A stretch of DNA of 64,000 nucleotides, taken from positions 67,741,750-67,805,749 of the forward strand of contig NC_088863.1 in NCBI RefSeq assembly GCF_032884065.1, in the 5' to 3' direction. Shown in pieces: positions 36,737 through 48,010 of this stretch (position 1 is the first letter of the stretch; the number at the start of each line of letters is the position of its first letter). The DNA is from Artemia franciscana (Eukaryota > Arthropoda > Branchiopoda > Anostraca > Artemiidae). The notes below the pieces were generated by a model. It did no database searches, was not told the DNA's origin, and saw only the letters and a program-made list of their open reading frames with translations. The position numbers were made by a program, and so were the translations under genes.

Positions 36737-37300
36737 TATCATACTATGATATTACCGGCCCCCCCCACCACCAGCCTCGCAGCCGACCCTCACCCACTGC
36801 AGTAGTCGCTTCCATATTTCGGATGGGATCCTTTTCTAAGTGCTTTTTGAACTCAACCTTTGGTTCAACTAATTCATCTTTTGGTTCTGTAGATCCAACC
36901 TTTGGTTCAGTAGACACATCTTCTTCCTGTTCCGTAGATTCGATCTTTAGTTCCGTAGATTCGTCTTTTGATTCTGCAGATTTCCCCTTTGGCTCAATAG
37001 ATTCAACCTTTGGTTTCGTAGACTCATAGTCTGGTTCTGTAGATTCAACCTTTGGTTCCGTAGATTCGTCTTTTGATTCTGCAGATTTTCCCTTTGGTTC
37101 GACAGATTCAACCTTTGGTTCCGTAGACTCATAGTCTGGTTCCGCAGATACAACCTTTTTGGTTCCGTAGACTCAACCACCTTCATTTCGGAATACTCCT
37201 CAGAGGCTTCGCTTTGGCATTCCTGCTTCGTTTCGGCATACTCCTTAGTTTCTGGAGTAGCTATGTTCTTATCCTCATTGACTGTTTCGAGGTCACTCAT
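36737..37300 (-). pseudogene. Acidic repeat protein ORF with 35-residue tandem repeats, frameshifted
   Basis: The ATG at 37300 opens MSDLETVNEDKNIATPE, and the frame continues to VVESTEPK. A run of five A's near 37160 (three would keep the frame) then shifts it. In the other frame the protein continues as VESTEPDYESTEPK-like text with a DNA repeat of period 105 (GTAGATTCGTCTTTTGA on the plus strand at 36955 and 37060), that is, 35 residues. The composition is Glu/Ser/Pro/Lys/Thr-rich with no domain. It lies just downstream of, and opposite to, the polymerase relic. It may be a host exon or a gene of that element. I do not recognise it. Confidence 0.45.
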
Positions 37301-38041
37301 CTTATTAGAAAGAAAGTTGCTTTTTTCTCTTGGCTCTGTGAGAGTTGCGAGTGTTGCTCTATCAAGGCGAAGCTTTACTTTAATAAATAAAGCATAAGTA
37401 TGCAATTGTGGTGCTGAATATTAGATACGAATAGCTGACGAGTATGCTTGAGAGATGAACCAGCTGAGAGTCCCCGCTAAGTTATCTGCTCGACAAGTTT
37501 GACTTCAGGACTCCCCTTACAGAAGCTCTTCAAGGTTCTATTTTCCAGGGTTGAGATCCAGACCTGAATCAGCGTATCTTCAGTTTAATATTTCAAAAGT
37601 AATGGACATTTTCTTTAAGGATTGGCTGACGTTCAGAATATCATAAGCACAAAAAACAAGATAATGGTTAAGACCAAGCAGAACACAAGAGGAGGGCCAC
37701 TGTGCCTTAGGGTCTAAAACATAATTATTAAAGTGTTTTGGAATATTATTATTAAAAGTATTGGGGATGGAAGTAACGGTGCTTGTCTGGAGTAAATACA
37801 AATTGGCCCACGAAGAACAACCCCATTGTGCCTCTGGATAGCCGGCTAGCCACTGGAAACCCAAATACACCTAGGCACTGTTGGGTTGTCAGCTCTCCTG
37901 CTGAAACTTCTATTGCTACGAATGGAACCAGAAATTGCTCTTTTCCAAATTGTCGTCTGGGGGACAGAACTTAGTATAATGGGTAAAACATTCAGACAGC
38001 AGAATATCCACTAGTAAGTTAAAGTTACTGGAAGAAGCTAC

Positions 38042-38260
38042 TTACCGGGGAATTATTTTCCAGAGTAAATTTCGGTCATTTCTCATTTTATCGGCTGATT
38101 TATTTATTATGTCTTTCCTATGCTGAGAAAGGGTGTCTTTGAATTTTTGCTTAGCGGAGAGTCGAATCGGATTCAGTATACCACATCTTGGTCGTCCACA
38201 CTCGTTCCAAATGTGGAACCACAACTTCGCTTTATTATACATTTCTACTAGAGCCAAATT
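38042..38260 (-). pseudogene. Retrotransposon fragment
   Basis: About 70 codons read LWFHIWNECGRPRCGILN, AKQKFKDTLSQHRKDII and NDRNLLWKII. A CGRP-W linker followed by a basic helix and LW.II resembles the spacer between endonuclease and reverse transcriptase in some non-LTR elements. Nothing upstream or downstream continues it. Confidence 0.5.
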
Positions 38261-38269
38261 TTATTTCAT

Positions 38270-38850
38270 TCAAAGCAATACCAGGACAAATACAGGCCAG
38301 CAGAACATTTTTTTTCGACCGTTAATGCACTGTGAAAAATTTCTGCACAGTAAATATCCAAAAGCAAATGCACAGCATTTTTGACCCGCTATCAGACCAA
38401 ATACAAATTCTCAAAATAGGATTCGCACTTGATACACAGTCTTCTTATTTCTATTTTTTTTCTGTGAATTTCGTTCTTATCTACAATGTTTAAATAGAAA
38501 TATCTTTGCTGCCAATTTTTCTATATTTAAAATTTAAAATAGTTTGACTGCTTATATTATTATAGGCTACTGTGTTTTGATATCGCACAAGCTTTCAATA
38601 GAATTTTGCATAAGTGTCTGTTCAGAAGACTTCAAAGGCGTGGAATTTGTGGTCGTTTGCTTGAATGATCTTGGAAGTTTCAGAGGCAACTGTTATTTGC
38701 CTGTAGTCCTCGATTTGCCTGTATTCCCCGTCATTCTAAGCAATACTGGGACAAATACAGGCCAGCAGAACATTTTTTTCGACCGTTAATGCACTGTGAA
38801 AAATTTCTGCACAGTAAATATCCAAAAGCAAATGCACAGCATTTTTTTTG
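38270..38850 (+). repeat. 115-bp direct repeat, two copies
   Basis: AGCAATACCAGGACAAATAC through AATGCACAGCATTTTT at about 38272-38385 recurs nearly unchanged at 38740-38850. The offset is about 465 bp. The spacer is unrelated A+T-rich DNA. The copies differ by only a few bases, so the duplication is fairly recent. Confidence 0.9.
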
Positions 38851-39169
38851 TAGTCCTAGATTTAACACCAAAGCTGAAAATGAGGTCAGATTTTTCTGCA
38901 GAATTCGACCTGAACTCTCGACAAAAAGTTATCCGTTAATTTTATTCCAATTCCGAAGAAAACTTAGCTTTTACCACTACTAATTGATCCTGGACTATCA
39001 TATGTGCAAAGTGGTACGAAAAAGCTAACTGAGATAAGCAAGTGACCAGATACTTGATATTCAGACAAAACTGATACTGATGTAGTTCCAACATATTTAG
39101 ATGTACCATGTAGTAGCTTTAAAGTAGAGGGTGATGCATGAATACAAGTAAGCATAGGGAAGGAATTTC

Positions 39170-40660
39170 GGTACCTGTGTATTATACGCCACTCACTCAA
39201 ATTTCCAATGTGTAAAACTCGAGAACAAACCAGTTTTTCCGTTAGTTTCTTCGTTGCTTTAGAAACAAATTTGGGTTATATATTTGTACATTAGGGGAGA
39301 AGGGGTAAAATATAGCGGGCTACATGCAAAATCTATTAGGTAAAATCATTCTGCACATTTTGAAATAATTGTTTTTGCTCAAATTACGTAATGTCCCATC
39401 TATTATGTAACTTGTCTTTGTCTTGTCTCACGCTAAGCTGAAAGAAACCGGTTTGCTCCCGAATTTTACACAGAGTAAACTTGAGTGAGTGGCGTATAAT
39501 ACACAAGTGCTAAAATGCCTTCCCCCTACGAAAGAAAACAACAAAACTCAAATAAAATTCGCGAATTTGGAAAGCCTTATTTTCTACGGGGGGCGGGGAG
39601 GTATTTTCCTCGGGAGGGGGGACGCCTATCACCCTGTCTATTTTAGCTGACTAAACTACTACTTCTGCCAGTAGGCCTCAGCTTGAAATCTTTTACGGCA
39701 ATTTCTCCATGGTTGTGCTTTTGCGCCTTACTTTGCAAGTTAATTCTTTTTGCCATTTGATGCTGTATGATCTCTAGGACAAATCTATATGCACTTCGAA
39801 CCAATTTTTAACGGCATTACGAAACCTAAGCTTTATGACGCTGCACGATTTTCGCAGCTGTAAAATGAACCTTGTTTTTGCTCTTGCGCGGCCTGAACGC
39901 TATCGTTGAAAAACGTAGACCTAAGTGTATCTTTCACGCAACTCGGAAAAGAAATGAATAACATCCATAGTCACAAGATTTGAACGTGACTAAAATTAAA
40001 GGTAATTAGATTTCAATTTCGTAAGTACATCTTGGCCTTGTAGTTTGTTTGGCTGAAAAACATGTATTTTGAAATCGTAGTTAAATTCTACTTAAAAGTG
40101 CAGTAAGTGATTGATGCAACTATATCCGGTTGGTAAAGCGGGCACAATGGACATGACAAGTGTAGTGACTTTGTGTGTTATGTTTGCGTGTAGATCTTAA
40201 GAATATCTGAGTCAGCTGAACTTTAAGTCGCTATCTTGAGAGCTCAAGAGATTAACTGTATAAATAGACAGCGAATACAAGAGTTATTGTGACTTGAGTT
40301 TTACACAGCGTAAACTTGAGTGAGTGGCGTATAATACACAACTACCAAAATTCCTTCCCCCAACGGAAAAAAACAACAAAACTCAAATAAAATTCTCAAA
40401 TTTGGGAAGCCATATTTTCCACAGAGGGAGGGTGGTATTTTCCTCGGGGGGGGGGGGGGGTAAACGCGTAGTTAATTCTACTTAGAAGTGCAGTGAGTGA
40501 TTGATGGAACTGTATCTGGTTGGTAAAGCGGGCAAAATGGATATGACATGTGTAGTGACTCTATGCGTTATGTTTGCGTATGAATCTTAAGAACTTTAAG
40601 TTGCTATCTAGAGAGCTTAACTGCATATGTTAATCAAGAGATTAACTGCATATGTAGACA
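39170..40660. repeat. Complex of inverted and direct repeats
   Basis: TGTGTATTATACGCCACTCA (about 39176) is inverted at 39483-39510 and occurs again, in that same inverted orientation, at 40315-40342. The 140 bp from 39475 (CTTGAGTGAGTGGCGTATAA and on) repeats at 40307. The 180 bp from 40080 (TTCTACTTAAAAGTGCAG, GGTTGGTAAAGCGGGCA) repeats at 40470. It may be two overlapping copies of one MITE-like unit plus a segmental duplication. No protein is visible. Confidence 0.8.
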
Positions 40661-40766
40661 GCGAACACAAGTGTTATTGTGAATCCAGAATTGAGTTTAT
40701 TTTGGGCAAAATTTATAAGATGTCTATTTCTGGTAAACTAGTTTTAATCATGTGGTGGGAACCGAG

Positions 40767-40768
<2 letters not shown>

Positions 40769-40805
<37 letters not shown>
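40769..40805. repeat. Poly-T tract
   Basis: About 37 T's in a row. It could be the poly-A tail of a minus-strand retrocopy, but no coding similarity adjoins it. Confidence 0.9.
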
Positions 40806-40807
<2 letters not shown>

Positions 40808-42395
40808 GGGGAGAGGTATAATGGTTCGATTTCTTTATATTTTCTTTGCACAGTTAGTTTTATGCAAATTATTCATTTTGTGTTTCTTAACTACAAAAGA
40901 CTGAGTCAAAGGATAGCTCCAGATATAGCTAATTTGACAGTCGTTTGAAAATGGGAAATTTTACTGAAAGAGTTCAGTTTTACATGGGCGTTACCTTGGT
41001 TGGATAATTGTAGTTATTGATCAATGTGCAGTGCATTTATTTTCAGTTACTTTGATTAAGTAATAAAGTATAATTTTTTTCTCAATTCGAATGGCCTGGC
41101 AATAGGCCTGTGCGGTAGAACTTAACATTGTGTCTCCCTCCGAGCACTAGCGAATCCAGCCCCTCCCCTCATGAATGTTTCTGGCGCCCTCATTCGATGT
41201 TTTTTCACTCTTTTTGTAAATAAATTTATCAATTATTGGCATCCTCGTCACACTGCCCCCGTCCCCAAGATTTTTGCTCTAGATCAGCCTTTGCCTGAGA
41301 CTAAGGCCTATTAAACGACTCACTAGAATCCAAATTTAGCTTTTGTACAGTGATGCTTTATAAAAGAGCTCATTTAGTGTATTTTCTTTTGGAAACAAAG
41401 TATATTATCCGAAGTAAATCATCGGCTTTACAATAAGAGTGGAGCTTTTACCTTGTCAGCACCTATTTTTACAAATTTTGTAAGAGACAAATTAGGAAAT
41501 TTGACACTACACAAATAGCTGATGACAAACTAGGTTGTTCTTGCAATATTGCGAAACTGCTACATAAGGCAAATCAAATTCCCATGGAGACAAGTTTCTT
41601 TTATCTGTCGTAAGAAAAACTTCTGGTAAGATTAGCACACCAGAGTTCTTCGTATGGCTAAATATATCCCCCTCACTTACAATGTTTTTCGGAGAAAAAT
41701 TGATGACGTGACTGAAAATATTGAAGAAAATTTGTCTGAGGTTCGGAAAAAGACATATGGCTTTCAACTCGACGAGTATCTTCTACTAGGAGAATTAGAG
41801 ACAGAGCGCATTTATTTTTACATGATTTGAGCAATTGTTTAAAGAAATGCATCACAGAAAAGCTTTAGTAAATTTACTAAAGATGGGGTTCCTTCATTAA
41901 GAGGTAAATACGTAGAATTTCTTTCTTGTTAGTAAAATAATCAGTACCAGACGTTTTTACAATACATCGTCAGCACGCAGTTGCCAAAAAATCGAGCTGT
42001 CTTTTACACGATTTCTTTAGTATTATTTATAAATGAGCGAATAAAATTAAGAGGCAACACCATACTTTCTGAACCTTACGTCAACTCTATACTTAACCTA
42101 ACCTAACCAATGATACTAACAAGGAATTTGAGCGTCTTCTTGTATATAGGTGAGTAAAATAATTATTACCGGGAAAGTTGATCGCAAGGTTTTATTCTCT
42201 GTTCAATACATGCATGCAGTCATAAAGGGAAAATAAACGTAGGGACTTAAGTGAGTGGGCAACTTTTGGCATGTACAAGACACTGCATACCTAACTGAAT
42301 CATTCTGAATATTCAAAAGAATAAAACTTACAACAGCAAAATTTAACAACAACAAAAATGTCATTGAGACAAAATCTAAGGTCTGTTATTCTATA
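40806..42395. other. Intergenic, no gene supported
   Basis: Overlapping ORFs on both strands near 41500-41860 have no recognisable content. Nothing else is visible. Confidence 0.4.
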
Positions 42396-42805
42396 GAGAA
42401 GATAATATGAAAAAAACTTCGTTTTCTTAAAAAGGCTGCGTCCCAAAGTCGAACCTTAAAACGTACAGCAATTAGGAGAGGCAGTTGGGGGGCTGCCGCC
42501 CCCCAAACCCCCCGCTTTTAAAGACTCTTTTGTACAGGTTGTTTGTTGTGGGGGGACTTCATTGTTACTAATTACTAGTTTCGGCGCAATGGTTCTCCTG
42601 TCCTCTTGTGTTTAACATTTTTCGAAGTTATTCCATTATTCATTCATTTCAATTTTTTGTTAATTAAAAGAGGGCCTTACCGAAGCCAAGAGCGGGGGGT
42701 TAGGGGGGCGGCAACTGTCCTCTCCTAATTCCTGTACGTTTTAAGGTTCGACTTTCGGACGCAGCCTCTTTAACTCTTTAAGAAAACGAAGTTTTTTTCA
42801 TATTA
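42396..42805. repeat. Foldback element with about 135-bp inverted arms
   Basis: The left arm (ATATGAAAAAAACTTCGTTT, GGCTGCGTCC, AAGTCGAACCTTAAAACGTA, AATTAGGAGAGG, C-rich block, CCCCCCGC) is inverted almost completely at 42665-42805. The loop is about 130 bp. Pieces of the arm recur at 42855-42920 and 43030-43070, just before the tRNA-like sequence. It is probably a MITE or foldback transposon. Confidence 0.9.
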
Positions 42806-43076
42806 TTTCTGTACGTTTTTCTACAATTCATGGTGGATATAATTTAATAATTCCTGTACTCCTCGTACAGGAATTAGGAGAGGAAGTTGGGTGGCTGCCG
42901 CCCCCAACCCCCCGCTTTTAAATCATTGTATAAAATAGAAAAAAAATAGATAGAATGACCGAAATGTTTCTTTTGCTCATAATAAGCGAATATTCTGTTA
43001 TCTCTCAAATGATAAGCAGTCCAGGTCTTTAACTCATTAAGAAAACGAAGTTTTTTTCATATTTTGTGAAAAAAAA

Positions 43077-43149
43077 CCGCCCGATAGGGGACTTGAACCC
43101 TTGACCCGAGGATTAAAAGTCCCACGCTCTACCGACTGAGCTAACCACC
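43077..43149 (-). pseudogene. tRNA-Lys(TTT)-like pseudogene
   Basis: On the minus strand the sequence has a perfect D arm (GCTCAGTCGGTAGAGC, also box A), an anticodon loop CTTTTAA with anticodon TTT, and a T-loop TTCAAGT (box B). Downstream is CGGGCGG and then a run of eight T's that could end Pol III transcription. The 5' acceptor strand (AGGTGGT) does not pair with the 3' strand, and the anticodon and T stems each carry a mismatch or wobble. It is most likely a broken tRNA-Lys gene or a tRNA-derived fragment. Confidence 0.7.
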
Positions 43150-43224
43150 TGCATGTATGTAAATATAACTTTTAAAAATTTCAAATTAACATGGGCTCTT
43201 ATGGAGAAATGGGTTAATTAAGTG

Positions 43225-43690
43225 GCTAATGCGTGGTTTCTGGAAAACAGGGAAGGAGTTATCGGATCGAGCTGAAATTTCGCGGATAAGCTCCTGGGCC
43301 GTAGAGGACTTTAACTTGTGAATTTCAGCCCGATCGGACAACGTTAAAGGGGGTGGGGTGGGGGGTTGAAACTTTCGGGGGGTTAAGATTTTCCTACGAA
43401 ACTTTCAAGGAAACTTACTCGGAGAATTCCGCATCGAATGAGTCTTCGTACACCCAGATCCGATGTCGGCTGTGACCTGTAGGCGTGGCAGAAAAAAAAG
43501 AATATGAAAATTAAGTGGCTATGCGTAACCCGATCGGACAACGTTAAAGGGGGGCTGGGGTTGGTGGGTCGAAACTTTCGGCCAGATTTTCCCCATGAAG
43601 GAAAAGTCGGAGGGGGATGAAATTTGGCAGGTTTCTTAGTTGGAGCTCGGGCTACGAAATGCATCCCTCCCCATCCCTCTGCGACTACTG
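43225..43690. repeat. Dispersed repeat with duplicated G-rich motif
   Basis: CCCGATCGGACAACGTTAAA followed by a G run and GGTCGAAACTTTCG (or a close variant) occurs at about 43330 and 43530. Upstream text (GAGCTGAAATTTCGCGGATA) has the style of LINE 3' regions. No protein can be read. Confidence 0.55.
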
Positions 43691-44419
43691 GAACCGAAGA
43701 TCGCTTAACGTTGTCGTGGTTCGCCTCTTTATAGAGGCACGAGTGTGCCTCCTTGAAAAAATCAAGAAAAAATTTGCTTTCAAGAAAAAATTCGCCTCAT
43801 TTTCCAAGCATTAAACTACACACTGATAATGCAGATTCATCTAGGGTGGATCTCTTGATTTATTGTTTTTCAAAAGTTTCTATAAGAAGTTTGGAAAATT
43901 TCTGCATGAAGACAAGATTGAAATATACCAAGATCTTATAATATGAATATACCATCCTGGGTGCTGAACCTATTTACTTATGCTTATACAAGTGACACAA
44001 ATCCTAGTTCAAGCAGAATAATTGCTGTAAAAAAATACTTTAAATTGAAACCTTTCTAAAAAAAAAAATTATCATTGCATCATCGGTTGGAGAATTACTT
44101 TTCTGAAAGGTATCAAAATTCCTGGAAAACAATCACGCTTCACTGTCTTGCTTTCCTATCATTGCTGAACGCCGATTTAATGCAGATTATAAACTTTTTA
44201 CTAAGCAAAGAAGTCACCAGGAACTTTAAGCAGTAGATATTTGATACTGTACCTAAGCATAGAATCAGTGAAATAGTGAAAAAACACTAATGTCCATCCA
44301 TCTACTTAAAACTCTGAGTAAGATTTGATTTAACATCTTTTATTGCACCATTAGAACTCATTTAATGTGATACATCTGGCAATTTACAACATATAGTTAT
44401 AAAACCTACAGTAATAGAG

Positions 44420-44420
<1 letters not shown>

Positions 44421-44494
<74 letters not shown>
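44421..44494. repeat. (TA)n microsatellite
   Basis: About 74 bp of uninterrupted TA. Confidence 0.97.
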
Positions 44495-44497
<3 letters not shown>

Positions 44498-44849
44498 CAA
44501 AGAAAACACTTTAAAGCAAGCTGATGCATGGCGGAGGGAAAGTAATAAAACGAAGGAAAGTAAAACCTACAGAAAAAATCATCAACAGATTAAATAGTTT
44601 GATCATCTTCAAAAACTTACTTCACAGTGCCATTGAAATTAAACAGAAAATAAAACGCATTCACCTCGATCGTCAAGATCCCCGCTTCGGATTGGAATAT
44701 TTTGGTGAAAACTAGCTAAGAGACCCTCCAAAGTGAATATTTAAGCCAGTTCAAACAGGAAAGCCGCAGCGTAATATATTCACAATTTCCTTAAAAAGCC
44801 ATCATCTAAATGTAAGGTAAAAAAAGAAACGTGGAGTATAGCAATAAAC

Positions 44850-45075
44850 TTTAAGGTCCCTACCGGCGGAGCTGATCTCTGTTTAATGCCCCTTCAACCA
44901 GGAAGTGCGATGAGGGGTAGGGGAGATGGTAACCATCCTGCACTTTCGTACACCCTTCCTGTCTACCTTCCCCACATTTCTTCAGCTACCCTTCAGAGCT
45001 AGATCGACTCTGGCTACGCTTACAGAGTCACACCACTAATCCCATTCCAAACTAAATAGCCAGTGACACCCGGAC
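44850..45075 (-). mobile_element. tRNA-derived SINE, copy A (5'-truncated)
   Basis: Read on the minus strand, it starts inside box B (GAGTCCGGGTGTC) and continues CACTGGCTATTTAGTTTGGA, AGCCAGAGTCGATC and GGGGAAGGTAGACAGGAAG. It matches the SINE bodies at 46425-46790 and 60115-60440. The tRNA-like head with box A is missing. Confidence 0.85.
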
Positions 45076-45345
45076 TCGGAGAAAGGGACAGGAGAAAGAG
45101 AATATAGTCTAGTAAGTAAGAATGTGGTCGAATATGTGAAATGGTTGGGATTCGTCGAATTTTTCCTCACACAATTCTTGCTCCAAACCGGTAGACAGTA
45201 ATTAAATTAATTGTAGATAACTTCCCTATTTTAATCTGTTATTCTTCATATTAATTGATTATTAATAATAGTTATTATATAGTTGAGAGGTCCTTATTTC
45301 CGAGTTTCATTGATTCTTCCAGTTACGAATCAAATTCCTGTCGCT

Positions 45346-45347
<2 letters not shown>

Positions 45348-45429
<82 letters not shown>
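45348..45429. repeat. Poly-A tract, 82 bp
   Basis: An uninterrupted A run followed by A-rich sequence. The Lys- or Phe-rich ORFs across it are artefacts. No retroelement body is recognisable beside it. Confidence 0.97.
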
Positions 45430-45432
<3 letters not shown>

Positions 45433-46424
45433 CACCATACAAAAAACCTGAAAAAAAGAAGAAGAGAAAAAGAGATTCTTCAGTAATGCCAAAGACTAAT
45501 TGAACCTGCATTAAATCAAAGGTGTAAAAAAAAAAACAATAAACGAGAAACAAAAATACAGTAAGGTTATACTGTTAAGAATGAAGCAAGAATCATGTTT
45601 TTATTGTAGTTGGTTTCGAGTGGAAAAGAGATTCCTAGAAACCTTTATAAGAATGGATATGTTTTTTTTTTATAACAAGATCAATTAGCAAAGCAAAATT
45701 TAAACAAAACAAAAACGCGATTATATTTAACTTAATTTAACTGTAACTACGACTGAAGAAACAAGACCTACATGCAGACAATATAAGTTTGAGGCATGCG
45801 TCGTGATAACCTTCTAAGAAAGCCATTTGGAAAGCCCAAGACCCAAATTTCGATGGAAACTGGAGAGGAAGAAAGAAAATCCCTCCCGAATAAAACCAAA
45901 AATACACATTTTTGACTAATTCTAAAATCACTCACTTCGCTATTCCTTTACGTAGTTTGCCTAAGTGATGCTTTAACAATATTAAAACAAAATAAACTTA
46001 TCCTGGTAAAAATTTCTTTCACAATCCCTAGATCCCTAGATTTTTTTTCTGTCAGTAGTATGCTATCGGGTTGAATAAATGTAGCTGGGGATTAATCAAA
46101 TATAGACAAAGGATTTCGATAAAATGCTTTGCATCTGAACTTCTCATTGAGCTCGGCAAGGATCCATGCTGCCATATTTGATAAGTGGATAATAAATATT
46201 ACTATTTAAATCACTGAACCCTAAATTCATGGCTATTTGAAAAAAAAATTGGGGGCTTTAAATGAAGTTAAGCAAGAACAGTATTGACCAACAACGTTTA
46301 GTATTAACCATTAGGTTTTTTTTTTTTTATATTTCTTAAATGTTTCAACTTAGATGTTTAAATGATTCAATGTTTCAACAGCACTTTATAAGACACAAAA
46401 TGATTGCTAACGAATACAATTGAT

Positions 46425-46790
46425 AAGGGCACTAAAACACAGCAATAATAATAGTAATAAGGTAAAGGCAAATAATACGGCACTAGAATTTACAGTCCTA
46501 CCAGTGGTGCTGATCTTCATTTCATGGAACCTTCCGCCATGAGCCGCAATGGAAAGTTGGGGGCCTGTCTTCCTGTGCTTCCGCCCAACCTTGCTGTTTA
46601 CATTTCTCGGATTTCTCCAGACACCCATTTAGAGCTGGGTCGACTCTGGCTGAGCTTGCAGAGCCATGCCACTGACCCCCGTTCCAAACCAAATAACCAG
46701 CGTCATTAGGACTCGAACCCCTGTCCTTACGGACAAAGGATTTCAAGTCAAGCATGCTAACTATTCGGATAGGACAGCTCAACTAGGCTA
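46425..46790 (-). mobile_element. tRNA-derived SINE, copy B (complete head)
   Basis: On the minus strand a tRNA-like head shows GTTAGCATGC (box A position), GACTTGAAATCC, TTTGTCCGTAAGGACA and GGGTTCGAGTCC (box B). The body is GGTTATTTGGTTTGGAACGG, GTGGCATGGCTCTGCAAGC, CAGAGTCGACCCAGCTC and a tail ending CAGCACCACTGGTAGGACTG. It lies just downstream of the FARP stop codon, probably in or beyond the 3' UTR. The ORFs on both strands here are parts of the SINE. Confidence 0.9.
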
Positions 46791-46964
46791 AGACTACTTT
46801 GATTAATTGATTAACAATTCCATATTCAAGAAAAAGAAAACTAGTAGAGTAAAAAGGAAGCAGTTACTGCAATTCTATGTTATTTGCAAGTTGGAGTTAG
46901 AGTATACTAAGAAAAAATATATGAAATAATTCATAATCCAATAAATATTCAAAAGCTGAAAAAA

Positions 46965-47046
46965 TCAGTAGTCCAATTTTCTGTGATTGGGTAGTTTCAG
47001 CCGTGATGTGGGACTTTGTGTACTTCGACTTATTACTTCAAGCCAT
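46965..47046 (-). CDS. FARP: FARP1/2-like protein, terminal coding exon
   Basis: A strong acceptor (GTTTTTTATTTTCAG) precedes A-TGG-CTT-GAA-GTA-ATA. The first base completes the split Arg codon left by the previous exon (AG). The protein therefore reads R-WLEVISRSTQSPTSR, then LKLPNHRKLDY and stop. RW(M/L)EV is the final helix of PH domain 2 in FARP proteins. The coding length here is 82 nt, and all five visible exons sum to 771 nt, a multiple of three. The intron from the previous exon is 4.7 kb. I could not identify a polyadenylation signal with confidence. Confidence 0.9.
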
Positions 47047-47689
47047 CTGAAAATAAAAAACAGTCTAACTATGTAAAATAGTAACATTTGATATGTGCTG
47101 CATCAATTTCGTCTAAAAAATCGACAAAGGAAAGTGGAGCTCTGGAGTAAGTGATAATAAGATGTTCTTAACTCATCTGAAACCCTCGAACACTTAAGTA
47201 AACACTAGAGCATATACAAAAGGACGTGGCAAGGTTCGGCAACTCTTAATTTATCTTTTAATTTTTTTTTTATTGCTTTCCTTCTTCCCTATCAATTACC
47301 TAAAATAAGAAATGCCATGTCTCGCATTAAACTAAGTAAAACCCTAAATTAAGTAAAACTAACTAATGGAGAATTGAGAAGAGCTAAAATTATTTTCCAA
47401 AACAGTTGTGACTATGATAAGATGAACTTCAAAATAGTATCTTGAAAATAAGGCTTTCCTAAGGGTTTAATTTTAACTTACTTTTTATAATGCCAGAATT
47501 AAAAATAATAGACTACCAAGACGAAATACTAAAAAGAAAAAAAATCCATACATAAACTTTTGTAAGAGAAAGAATTACACTAATAAAATTTACTGCTAAT
47601 AATTAAGAGAAAATCAGAATAAACACAATTAAAAACGAAAGATGTTTAACTCGTCAAGCAAAAAAATAAATATTACTTGAAAAATTTAG

Positions 47690-48010
47690 GATTATTTTTC
47701 GAAATAAAAATACAGACCCCGAGATTTCACAGCATATCACAAGAAGATTACTGCAGAGGTTTCGAGTTCCTATCTCAAAAATAGTAGAGGTTTGCGTTTT
47801 TTCCCAGAAGAAAGATCACGAAAGTGTGCTTATTTGTTTTTTGTTTGTTTGTTTTTCCCAGAGTTGATCGTATCAATCCAATTATCCTTGAAGATCAAGA
47901 AAGGAAGCTTCGAACGGAAATTAAAAGTTCTACTGCTGTTTTAAGTGGCCAAGAAGATAGTAGCAAGGGAAAGTGATATTTTTCTCCGTTTTGTTGCACC
48001 AAACTATGAA
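47690..48010 (+). repeat. Palindrome-ended repeat, internal fragment
   Basis: CTGCAGAGGTTTCGAGTTCC, CCCAGAAGAAAGATCACGAA, TTATTTG with T runs and GATCGTATCAATCC follow, in order, the same landmarks as 9110-9260 of copy 1. Neither terminus is present. Confidence 0.65.

Noticed and set aside
44270..44310. Possible last FARP exon on the minus strand: AAGTAG followed by ATGGATGGAC would give RWMD
   Set aside because: The acceptor has a poor pyrimidine tract and the frame stops after a few residues. The exon at 47046-46965 has a strong acceptor, the correct phase and a better match (RWLEVI).
45255..45553. Lys-rich and Phe-rich ORFs
   Set aside because: They span the 82-bp poly-A tract and have no other content.
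46407..46782. Three ORFs over the SINE at 46.4-46.8 kb
   Set aside because: They cover a tRNA-derived SINE in several frames, and the frames are not preserved in the other two copies.
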